From Conidiobolus incongruus B7586 (Eukaryota; Entomophthoromycota; Entomophthoromycetes; Entomophthorales; Conidiobolaceae), in NCBI GenBank assembly GCA_000697335.1, contig JNEM01016554.1:1-13502 (forward strand): a stretch of DNA of 13,502 bases, given 5' to 3'. Position 1 is the first letter of the stretch, and each line of letters begins with the position of its first letter. Positions 1-7,836 of the stretch are shown piece after piece. The position numbers were made by a program, and so were the translations under genes. The notes beneath the pieces were generated by a model. It made no database searches and was not told where the DNA came from. It saw only the letters and a list, made by a program, of their open reading frames with translations.

Positions 1-1958
1 GTTAAGTTTTACTGATACTAAAATAAAAGACTTTTGATGGTTACTATTTGGTTTAAGCATGATTAAATTAAACAACTAATTTTAAAAAATTCATTTTTTA
101 ATCAAAAAAATTATTATATATATATATATATATATATAATTCAAAACTATTTATTTTCCTATTTGTTTTGTATATATTTGCTTATTTGAAACTAATAATA
201 TGTTTGAAAAATCAGAAATTAAAAAATTTCCCATTTCTTCAATTCCATGGTAATAGTAATTAATATAATGTAACATAAAAATTTTATAATCCCAGCACAT
301 TTTAATATTGAAATAAAATTCAAAATATAGAAATATCACTATAAAGAAATCACATTTTAATGATTCATTCATAAAAATTATCTATAATAATTATAATTTA
401 AAAAGATCAAACTATAGAGTTGTTATACAGGCTCTACTTTTAAATATTGCATTTAATTATTGTTGTATTGAATTAATATTTCATTATTAATGATTTATAA
501 TATTAAATTTAATAATCTTTAATTGAATACTTTAAGATTTAAATTTCTATCGTTAATATGTATAAATATAGTTTATATTAAATATAAATATTCATTATAA
601 ATAAATTCATATATATAATGATATATTTCATTATAATACACAAGAGCAATTTTTGATGTCTTATTCCATTAAATTTGGTTTTGAAAATATTAATTTAATA
701 GATATTTTGTCTTCTATATAATTTTCCATAATCATTTTTATAGGCTAAACTTCAAAAACTAAATATTTGATAGTTTTCATTCTTAAACTCAATATATCAA
801 CTATAAAGCATTTTTAACTTTTTGAATTATCATTACATATCAAATCAACTGTATTCTTTGAATCAAATATAATTAAAACTTATATCAAGGATTTATGTCT
901 TACACTAAGGTTAAAATTAATGGTGATTTTGAAATTTCCAAAAAATTGGTTTAATTTTTACAAATAGCAAATTAATTTTAAACGTTACAAATATATATAA
1001 TAAATATATTTTATAATACTAAAATAAGGAATAAATAGATGGAATGATATACCGAATTTATGAAATGTTATCATAGTATTTTATTAAACTTTGTTTTTAA
1101 ATTATTGACCTAATCTGTTCAATTAATATTTTCAAAATATTATAATTTTATAATATCCAGTTGGTGTAAATCATTTTTAATTGAGCAGGAAATGTTTATA
1201 TTTATACTATCAATATTACTGCTACTATTACTCTATGATATTACGATATAATATAATATTACCAATATTAAAATTAATAATAAAACAATAAACCGATATT
1301 AACCAAAAATAATCAGAGCTATTATGATTTCAATTGAAAATCCTTTTACAGCATCACACCTTTCACACGAATATTAAATTAAACGATTTATAGCCAATCA
1401 ATCTAAATTAGGGGTGATTATAATCTCGGAAAAATGTGCAAATTCATTAATTTTTCAAGGGTTGAACTAATCTATTTTATATTTTCCACATACAATAAAA
1501 TATATTCCTGATCAATTCGCAGTTTAGAATAGTATAGCTAAATCTTGATTTTATAAAACTTAAGATATATAGTAAATAATCTAATAAGTCTGTGTTAAAA
1601 ACCTTTTGTCTTTATAGTGCTATTGAGAAGAATATTAATATTACTCATATCATAATCAATTACTAATATGTAATAAGTTATAAAAGATATGATCTCTTAA
1701 GAATATTAGTTCATATTAAGTGTGACATGAAGAATTGATTTGATAAAAAAATCATGATTTCCCATAAAAAGATTATCAAATTCAACAATATTCAGTCTTA
1801 TTCAGATTATCATATCCATCAAAATAAATATTTAATAGCTTATACGAGATTTAAAAATCATATTTAATATTTTTAATATTTTGTAATAATCAAACCTGAA
1901 AAGTGAATAGTTGATATATAGAAGATCATTTATTACAACATTTAATATAAAAAATATT
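1..1958. other. AT-rich intergenic DNA, no gene seen
   Basis: No reading frame here looks like protein. Frames on both strands are short, and their residues are those expected from AT-rich noise (Phe, Ile, Asn, Lys, Tyr). A hand count over 601-900 gives 56 G+C in 300 bases, about 19%. The stretch holds a (TA)12 run at 115-138 and a small imperfect hairpin at 1735-1785. Its right end should contain the promoter and first leader exon of the desaturase gene. I cannot place a TATA box or transcription start with any confidence in such AT-rich sequence. Confidence 0.7.
115..138. repeat. (TA)12 microsatellite
   Basis: An uninterrupted run of twelve TA units in intergenic DNA. It is a simple repeat with no visible link to a gene. 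Confidence 0.9.
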
Positions 1959-2017
1959 GTAAGTGAATATCAATTTCATTAATCATAATTGCTGATAGTA
2001 TTCTTAAATGTTTATAG
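1959..2017 (+). other. candidate 59-nt leader (5' UTR) intron of the desaturase gene
   Basis: The stretch begins GTAAGT, the ideal fungal 5' splice site, and ends TTTATAG. A CTGAT at about 1992-1996 would serve as a branch point of the CTRAY type. Its 59-nt length falls within the range of the four introns that the pyruvate kinase reading frame proves in this same window (50, 57, 60 and 65 nt). Removing it leaves a short leader joined 41 bases before the desaturase ATG. This is inferred from splice signals and size only; no reading frame tests it. Confidence 0.5.
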
Positions 2018-2058
2018 ATTCTAATTAATCGATTGTGAAGCCAACTAAAGCATTTAAA

Positions 2059-3402
2059 ATGTCCGAAAAGTCTAAGAAAACCTATACTTGGGAAGAAGTA
2101 GCTAAACACAATACTCAGGAAAGTGCCTGGATCGGTATTCGTGGTAAAGTGTATGACGTAACTAAATTTCTTACACGTCACCCGGGTGGTGTAGATACAC
2201 TTCTCTATTCTGCTGGAAGAGATTCAACCCCTACTTTTGAAACCTATCACAACTTAGATTCGGTGAATAAGGTTTTGGAAAAATACTACATTGGTGATAT
2301 GGTCACTCAGGAGCTGCCCCAATTCCCCAGTCCCAACGATTTTCACAGAGACTTGAAGAAACAAGTGGTTGATAAGCTCCAAATGGAAGGTTTAGATTCC
2401 AAGTTGCCCGGATCCGTCTGGATGAAATATTGTTTCATCTATGCAACTGTCATTGGAAGTTATTATATGGTATTTTTGAATCCTTCTACTATTAATAACG
2501 TTTTGATTCAAATTTTGTTTGCTGGCTTATTGGGATTTGGTTGTGCTCAAGTCGGACTCCATCCTCTCCATGATGCATCTCACTTTGCAATTACTCACAA
2601 TCCCATCGTATGGAAGGCGCTTGGAGCCACACATGATATTATTAATGGCTGCTCCTACCTCATTTGGACATATCAGCATATGGTAGGTCACCATTCTTAT
2701 ACCAACATTCCTGGTCTTGACCCAGATATCTATACCTCAGACCCTGATTTTAGAAGAATTACACCACAACAAAAGTGGTATGAAAAATATCTCGGACAAG
2801 AGTCTATTGTACCTTGGTTGTATGGGTTCTTAGCATGGAAAACTAGATTACAAGATATTTATATTTTGTACTTTGATCCATTCCAGGCAAAAATTAGAAT
2901 CAACCCTCCTACTTTTTATCATACATTCATGTTCTGGTTTGGAAAGTTATTCTTTGTATTTTATAGAATTATCCTTCCTTCTTATTGGATGTCTTGGTGG
3001 AAAGTTGCTTTGATGCTTATTGTATCCGATTTAGTTTCTTCTTATTGGTTGGCGTTTACTTTCCAAGTCTCACATGTCGTTACTACCGTTGAATTCCCAA
3101 CTCATGATGACCAAATGAGAATGAACATTGACTGGGCTCAAATGCAGGTTGGCACCACACAGGATTATGCTCATGGATCAACATTCTGGACTCAGTTGAC
3201 TGGAGGTCTTAATTATCAAACCATTCATCACGTATTCCCTCATATTCACCAAGCATACTATCCTTTGATTGCTAAAACATTCAAAAAAGTATGTGATCAG
3301 TACAAGGTTCCCTTTTTATATCGAGTTGGTTTTAAAGAGGCTTTTAATGATCATTTGAGTCATTTGAAGATAATGGGATTAAAGCCTAAAACCACTCATT
3401 AA
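2059..3402 (+). CDS. cytochrome b5-fused front-end fatty-acid desaturase, probable delta-5
   Basis: Membrane acyl desaturase of 447 residues that should place a double bond between an existing one and the carboxyl end. The expected reaction is delta-5 desaturation of C20 acids (dihomo-gamma-linolenic to arachidonic acid, or the n-3 equivalent) at the ER membrane, using electrons passed through its own cytochrome b5 domain. Seen: a b5 domain at about residues 8-85 with heme motif HPGG (41-44) and a second His in a YH pair (H64). The three histidine boxes are HDASH (171-175), QHMVGHH (206-212) and QTIHH (387-391), where Gln replaces the first His as in all front-end desaturases. Hydrophobic spans lie near 123-140, 147-166, 292-308 and 315-335. 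From memory it matches Mortierella alpina delta-5 desaturase along its whole length (446 residues there, box 3 QAVHH), including the C-terminal LxPK. Delta-6 enzymes usually carry QIEHH, so delta-5 is favoured but not proven. The ATG at 2059 is the first after an in-frame TAA at 2026-2028, and the b5 domain begins at the normal distance from it. The coding part has no intron. Confidence 0.93.
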   Translation: MSEKSKKTYTWEEVAKHNTQESAWIGIRGKVYDVTKFLTRHPGGVDTLLYSAGRDSTPTFETYHNLDSVNKVLEKYYIGDMVTQELPQFPSPNDFHRDLKKQVVDKLQMEGLDSKLPGSVWMKYCFIYATVIGSYYMVFLNPSTINNVLIQILFAGLLGFGCAQVGLHPLHDASHFAITHNPIVWKALGATHDIINGCSYLIWTYQHMVGHHSYTNIPGLDPDIYTSDPDFRRITPQQKWYEKYLGQESIVPWLYGFLAWKTRLQDIYILYFDPFQAKIRINPPTFYHTFMFWFGKLFFVFYRIILPSYWMSWWKVALMLIVSDLVSSYWLAFTFQVSHVVTTVEFPTHDDQMRMNIDWAQMQVGTTQDYAHGSTFWTQLTGGLNYQTIHHVFPHIHQAYYPLIAKTFKKVCDQYKVPFLYRVGFKEAFNDHLSHLKIMGLKPKTTH

Positions 3403-3480
3403 GATTAATAGGGTTTATCATTCTTAATTTCCCTGCAAAATTCAGTCTCATAAAATATTATTTTGGTTATTGATTTTGAT

Positions 3481-3486
3481 AATAAA
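3481..3486 (+). terminator. possible poly(A) signal of the desaturase gene
   Basis: A canonical AATAAA 79 bases downstream of the stop codon, followed by T-rich sequence. The position is sensible for a fungal 3' UTR, but chance occurrence is common at this base composition. Confidence 0.3.
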
Positions 3487-4078
3487 ATATTTTATAATAT
3501 TAGTTTTAATCTCATTTAATTAATTCAAAATTATATTTTAGGAGTATTATATATACAAAACATTGCTAAATACAAATTCAAGAGAAATAGTAAGATATAG
3601 TTAGCACAAATTTATTTAAGCTTAATATTTCATACTTATTACCACAATATATGTATATTTAAGACTTTTATATTGATATGATATATATCATTAATTTTAA
3701 AAGATATAAAGTACGCTTTTAGGAATATGTAAAGTAGATGATGCAATAATAAAAGTAGCATTGTAAAAGATATAATAAAAATTTTTGTAATTTTGTAAAG
3801 ATCAAAAATGGAGACTTAAATAATATATATTAGATGGCCGAATTATAATTATGAAAATATTTTAAGAATTAAATATATTATAGTTAATTTCAAGTCAATA
3901 AAAATTTTACAAATTATTTTGAAAGGTAATATTCTTGTTAAACAGAAGTTTTGAAAATTAATTGTAGTTTGAAATAAAATATTAAAATAATGATATTGAT
4001 TACTAGTCTCATATATTATATTAATACCGGCTTATTCTATTTAAGAAGTAAATTCTCAACAATTAAATTTGTAACTGT

Positions 4079-4128
4079 GGTCTGAGTGGATGATGAAAAA
4101 ATTTTAATTTTGACATGTTGTACAGACC
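4079..4128. repeat. 50-nt inverted repeat with GC-containing ends
   Basis: The ends GGTCTG (4079-4084) and CAGACC (4123-4128) are perfect inverted repeats. An inner AAAATT-TT-AATTTT palindrome lies between them. The 6-bp outer stem is unusual for its GC content in DNA of about 20% GC, but the flanks of the inner palindrome do not pair well. It lies about 180 bases beyond the pyruvate kinase stop codon. No function can be read from it. Confidence 0.4.
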
Positions 4129-4306
4129 TTTAATAAAAATTATTGATGTGGTGATTGAAATGAAAGAGTAGAGCATATAATATAAATGAAAATATATGTA
4201 AGAGTTTAGAAAGGTATGTATTGATTAATAAACAAAAATTGGATTCATGATAATATGGGGAAAATACAATTTGAATAATTATGTTTTGATATATTCTTAA
4301 TGGCGA

Positions 4307-6074
4307 TTAAGCTGACAAAATACGCATGGTATTGGTGTTACCAAGACCACCGCGCCATCCTTGGATGGCAATGATAGCTTGACCACGCTTGACTAAGCCC
4401 AATTCAATACCTCTTTGAATACCCCATTCGATACGATCATCGACATCAGCTTGCCAAGGATTCTTGTGATGAAGGGAGGGGTCATTTAAGTCAGGCTTGG
4501 GCAAATCGCACAAGAAAGGATAGCAGCCACGGTATAAGTGAACTTGACGAGCAACTTGGGCATTACGAGTGACAGTGATAATAGGAACACGAGGGCGGTA
4601 TTTGGCAATAAGACGAGCGGAGTCACCAGAAGTAGTCAAAACTAAAATAGCACCAACATTGTCTTGGAAAGAAGCATTGACGGCAGATGAACAGGTGGCT
4701 TCAGCAATGCTAGTAGGATGAGGAACTAAATCCTTTAAGTTATTGAAGAAAGGAGTGTAACTGATAGCATTTTCAGCAATTCTGCAAACTTGGCTCATGA
4801 TTTCGACAGATTCAACAGGGTAAAGTCCCTTAGCGGTTTCACCTGACAACATGACACAATCAGCTCCATCCAAAATTGCGTTAGCAACATCAGAAACTTC
4901 AGCACGAGTGGGACGAGGGTTGTATGTCATTGATTCTAACATTTGAGTGGCACAGATGACGGGCTTACCAGCCAAATTACAACGAGTGATCATGGATTTT
5001 TGAGCAATGAAAACTTTAGAAATAGGGATTTCAATACCCAAATCACCACGAGCAACCATAACACCGTCAGTTTCAGTCAAAATATCGTCAAAATTGACAA
5101 CACCTTGGTGATTTTCGATCTTGGCAATAATCTTGATATTCTTGCCCTCTTCACCCAAGGTGGCACGAATATCGCGGATATCTTGAGCAGTACGGATGAA
5201 AGAAGCAAAGATGATATCGACACCTTGTTCAACACCAAATCTTAAATCAGCCTTGTCTTTTTCAGAAAGGGCGGGGAGATCGACATCAGTACCGGGAAGG
5301 TTGACACCCTTGCGACTGGCAAGTTTACCACTGTTAAGCGCGCGAACTTTCAGCTCTTCACCAGCAATTTCCAAAACTTCAAAAGTTAGAATACCATCAT
5401 CAACATAAATGTGTTTGCCAACCTCAATAACTTTGGTAATATTTTTATAGTCAATATAAAGGATTTGAGAGGTACCAGATTCTTTATATTGATCATTGGT
5501 AGTAAATATCATTTGGTGACCAGCATCAATAGCAATCTAAGCATCATGCTGTTTAGCTATAAAATAGTTGATATTAATATTTAATAAACTTACTTCTTCA
5601 TCGTTAGTCATTAAACCAGTTCTAATTTCAGGTCCTTTCTAAAAATCAAAAAATTAAATAAAAAACCAACAAAAGACAACAAATAAAAAAAAATTTAAAT
5701 TACAGTGTCTAAAGCAATAGCAACAGGGCGAACACCAGGGGCAGCATTGATAGCACGAACATTTTGAATGACAGATCCATGATACTAAAATTCAGGTTAG
5801 AAAAAGAAATAAAATTAATTTAAATTTGACTAACTTCATAACTACCATGAGAAAAATTCATACGAGCTATGTTCATACCAGCATCTCTCAATTTGGTCAT
5901 AGTCTCAACATTATTGGTTTTAGGTCCTATTTAAAAGATATTAAATAAATAATATTTTTACAAACAAATCGAGTAAACAAAATTACCAATAGTACAAATG
6001 ATAGAAGATTTGCGAACTTGTTTAGGTTCAACATCAATGTCTAATTTAGCGATCCAGTCAAGAGTAGTAGCCAT
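4307..6074 (-). CDS. PYK1: pyruvate kinase, five coding exons
   Basis: Cytosolic enzyme of the last glycolytic step: phosphoenolpyruvate + ADP to pyruvate + ATP. Exons on the minus strand: 6074-5987, 5926-5835, 5784-5704, 5638-5594 and 5536-4307. They give 511 residues, normal for fungi, with introns of 60, 50, 65 and 57 nt, all GT..AG. Seen: the N-terminal part of the A domain with R51, N53, S55 and H56 (RMNFSHG) and D86-T87, which contact substrate and K+. KGPEIRTG (88-95) carries E91, the residue linked to K+ dependence. The B domain spans about 89-185. The active-site signature includes K241, E243 (AKIEN) and D267 (ARGDLG), with T299 in CATQMLESM. The C domain runs from about 385. The allosteric fructose-1,6-bisphosphate site looks intact: TTSGDS loop (403-408), then W463 and R470 with the same spacing as yeast W452 and R459, and the QGWRGG loop. 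Activation by that sugar phosphate is therefore expected. The start ATG at 6074 gives a usual fungal N-terminus leading into [13 protein letters not shown]. All four coding introns lie in the first 110 codons. Confidence 0.97.
5537..5593 (-). other. PYK1: pyruvate kinase intron 4 (57 nt, phase 0)
   Basis: It begins with the consensus GTAAGT and ends GCTTAG, with CTAAA as a branch candidate. An earlier ATAG inside the intron would put the downstream exon out of frame, so the acceptor at 5537 is the one supported by the protein. Confidence 0.92.
5639..5703 (-). other. PYK1: pyruvate kinase intron 3 (65 nt, phase 0)
   Basis: It begins GTAATT, is very T-rich inside and ends TTTTTAG. It separates LDT from KGPEIRTG, one of the most conserved stretches of the enzyme. 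Confidence 0.93.
5785..5834 (-). other. PYK1: pyruvate kinase intron 2 (50 nt, phase 0)
   Basis: It begins GTTAGT and ends TTTTAG, with a CTAAC branch-point-like site 15-19 bases before the acceptor. It lies within the conserved HGSYE-YH block, which is continuous only when the intron is removed. Confidence 0.93.
5927..5986 (-). other. PYK1: pyruvate kinase intron 1 (60 nt, phase 1)
   Basis: It begins GTAATT and ends AAATAG. It splits the Gly codon of the conserved ICTIGPKT block, and removing it restores that block exactly. Confidence 0.93.
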
Positions 6075-6151
6075 TTCAATATATTTTAATAAATTTAAAA
6101 GTGTTGTTGAACAAGAATTTTAAATACAAGATTGATAAAGCGATCTATTCT

Positions 6152-6211
6152 CTATAAATAATTAATTAATAAATACAATTAAAATCATCAAAATAAGTGA
6201 GTAAATCTTAC
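6152..6211 (-). other. PYK1: candidate 60-nt leader (5' UTR) intron of pyruvate kinase
   Basis: On the minus strand GTAAGA at 6211 follows a pyrimidine-rich tract, and TTTATAG ends at 6152, 77 bases before the ATG. The length of 60 nt equals that of coding intron 1. The acceptor has the same TTTATAG sequence as the candidate leader intron of the desaturase gene. Support comes from signals and length only, since no reading frame crosses it. Confidence 0.5.
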
Positions 6212-6212
6212 T

Positions 6213-6239
6213 AGAGGAAAGAGAAGAGTAAAGAAGGAT
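6213..6239 (-). promoter_or_regulatory. PYK1: pyrimidine-rich tract, likely near the pyruvate kinase transcription start
   Basis: On the minus strand this stretch is almost all C and T (TCCTTCTTTACTCTTCTC and so on). CT-rich tracts just upstream of the start site are a known feature of strongly expressed fungal genes, glycolytic ones included. It lies between the TATA-like site and the candidate leader intron, which fits. That role is inferred. Confidence 0.4.
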
Positions 6240-6294
6240 TAGTGGTACAAAATAATTTAAATATTTTCAATTCTTAATCACATTCACCTACTTG

Positions 6295-6314
6295 CACACC
6301 CCCTTATAAATATA
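6295..6314 (-). promoter_or_regulatory. PYK1: possible TATA box with adjoining G-rich GTGTGC element
   Basis: On the minus strand TATATTTATAA (6314-6304) is followed at once by GGGGGTGTGC. The G/C block is conspicuous in this AT-rich spacer and resembles a GT/CACCC-type zinc-finger site. The TATA-like sequence lies about 65-100 bases upstream of the pyrimidine tract. TATA-like words are common by chance here, so the G-rich block is the more informative half. Confidence 0.35.
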
Positions 6315-7619
6315 GAATTTTGGGTCAATTTTAGCCTAAAAAATTATACATTTTGGCCAGATGACAACTTAATGACATTAACTTAAAAGGGTCTATTAAC
6401 AGAATCATCTATTCAACGTGACAATTTCACTTTAATTTGATTTGATCAGCTTTGATAATTAATTAATCTGATGCTATATTGATACTTATCTTTTATAAAA
6501 TATAGTATGGATTAATTTTGATAAAGTTGATGATAACACAGATATAATTTACAAGTATTATTTATATAAATTTTAATTAGATGAATTAAATAAATTATAT
6601 TTATTTTTATTTTATTTCCACTCATTAGTCTCATGATATTACTGAGATACTATTAAAATCTTTGAAAATAATAAATATTGAAAAATTCAATTTATCAATA
6701 AGTATTTTAATTTTAATAGTAAATAAAAATTTCAATTAATAAATTAACACATTAATATACTAATAATCAAATATTTGACCCTTATCAATTGAAAACTACA
6801 TCAAATATTCGCAAATATGTGAAAAGATCTTTATCTAGTAAAAGCTCAGAAAATAATTTATATTATTTGAATTAAAGATTGATGACATTAATTAAAATTT
6901 GATTTCTCATCAAGAGAATCCATTTGAAATCATAAATTCAGTATGATTTATTCCAACAATCCTTGATCACAAGCTTATATCATTCATATTTGTAATTAAA
7001 TGTTGGATATTTAATCGAGTATCATTAAACTTATTATAAGGATTATTAATCAACATCTCTTAATTATTTTTTATTTTTTTCTTCAACTACTATAAAAACT
7101 ACTGAAATATATATATATCACCATTGAAGAATTTTATTCAACTTAGTTGTACTGAGTAAAATACTTATTATTTTTCAATTAAATATTATTTCACAACTCC
7201 ACTTACAAATGAAACATAAATTAAATTACTTATTTTAGCCTGATAGATCAATTCTCATATATTTCAAAATATATATGAATAATATCTTTTTTGATTATAA
7301 TATATCATTTAACTTATTTTTAAAAAGAATTGTAAGTGAAATAGTAAGTATTATACGAGTTTGTAATTAATTGACGATGAAAAATACTTTAAGAGGTTAG
7401 TAGAATGTTGTCAATTTTGACCCAAGTAATATAATAAAACCGATATCAATCGCTTAAACATTATTGAAATAATTAAATAATCAATGCACTCAGGCTATTA
7501 AATTAATAAATGCTATCAAAATACAACAACCATAATGCTCAATTTTTCTTAATTTGATTATATATTTGACGGTTGAAAGGTGATAATTCAATATTTCAGT
7601 ATATTGTCAATTTAAATTT
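6315..7619. other. divergent AT-rich spacer, no gene seen
   Basis: This spacer lies between the kinase promoter and the methyltransferase. No coding frame was recognised on either strand. It contains a degenerate inverted repeat at about 7140-7375, described separately. The left part should hold upstream control sites of the pyruvate kinase gene, none of which I can name. Confidence 0.6.
7140..7375. repeat. degenerate inverted repeat, possible fold-back element remnant
   Basis: The right arm (about 7329-7375) carries TTGTAAGTG, GAAATA and TAAGTATT-x-TAC in this order. The reverse complement of the left arm (about 7209-7140) carries the same words in the same order, interrupted by extra bases. 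The arms enclose about 115 bases. Matching becomes vague beyond these words, and I see no target-site duplication. It could be an old MITE-like element or chance similarity in AT-rich DNA. Confidence 0.25.
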
Positions 7620-7678
7620 GTAAGAAAATCTCAAAAACTTACAAATCCATGAATAGTTAATTTTCTCCATAAATATAG

Positions 7679-7762
7679 AGTAAAGATACAGTTAAATTTA
7701 ACGGAAAAACTAAGTATTTATCGGCAGACCAAAAAAGGTGTTATTCACTGAGTTACAATAAT
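7679..7762 (+). other. possible upstream exon of the methyltransferase gene
   Basis: This 28-codon open stretch is in the same phase as the main methyltransferase block and includes the hydrophilic run FNGKTKYLSADQKRCYSL. It is bounded on the left by ATATAG. A GTAAGA lies 59 bases upstream (candidate intron 7620-7678), matching the intron size class here. On the right GTCATA (7763) to TTTAG (7836) would be a 74-nt phase-0 intron, though GTCATA is a weak donor. It would add N-terminal residues that the family normally has. There is no ATG in this stretch or in the in-phase frame before it. Confidence 0.3.
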
Positions 7763-7836
7763 GTCATATAATTTAATGATATTTATTAGATAAAAATATT
7801 CATTTTATTCAGAATATTTTTATTTTTAGAATTTAG

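Larger units (their letters stand above)
3403..4306. other. convergent intergenic spacer between desaturase and pyruvate kinase genes
   Basis: The two genes point at each other, so this 0.9 kb must hold both 3' UTRs. On the + strand an AATAAA at 3481-3486, 79 bases past the desaturase stop, is a possible poly(A) signal. In DNA this AT-rich the hexamer is expected often by chance. I find no AATAAA on the - strand within 300 bases after the kinase stop. A 50-nt hairpin candidate lies at 4079-4128. No protein-coding stretch was seen. Confidence 0.6.

Noticed and set aside
151-372. 73-residue open frame on the minus strand
   Set aside because: It is made almost wholly of Phe, Ile, Tyr, Asn and Lys with no motif. 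Runs of this length are expected by chance in DNA of this composition.
1735-1785. Hairpin TTGATTTGATAA / TTATCAAATTCAA
   Set aside because: The arms are AT-only apart from two G/C pairs and need a bulge. It is not distinguishable from background without a shuffled control.
2035-2058. GTG-initiated extension of the desaturase by eight residues
   Set aside because: GTG starts are not expected in a fungal nuclear gene. The ATG at 2059 gives an N-terminus like known homologues, and the extra stretch adds nothing to the b5 domain.
1942-2181. 79-residue minus-strand frame overlapping the desaturase start
   Set aside because: It lies mostly opposite the desaturase coding strand and leader. It has no recognisable domain and is a shadow of the real gene.
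4079-4128. C/D box small nucleolar RNA
   Set aside because: A good C box (ATGATGA, 4090-4096) is present, but no CTGA D box follows within a suitable distance, and the CTGA that exists lies before the C box.
4943-5408. Two plus-strand open frames inside pyruvate kinase
   Set aside because: Both are antisense shadows of the highly conserved kinase exon 5 and resemble no protein.
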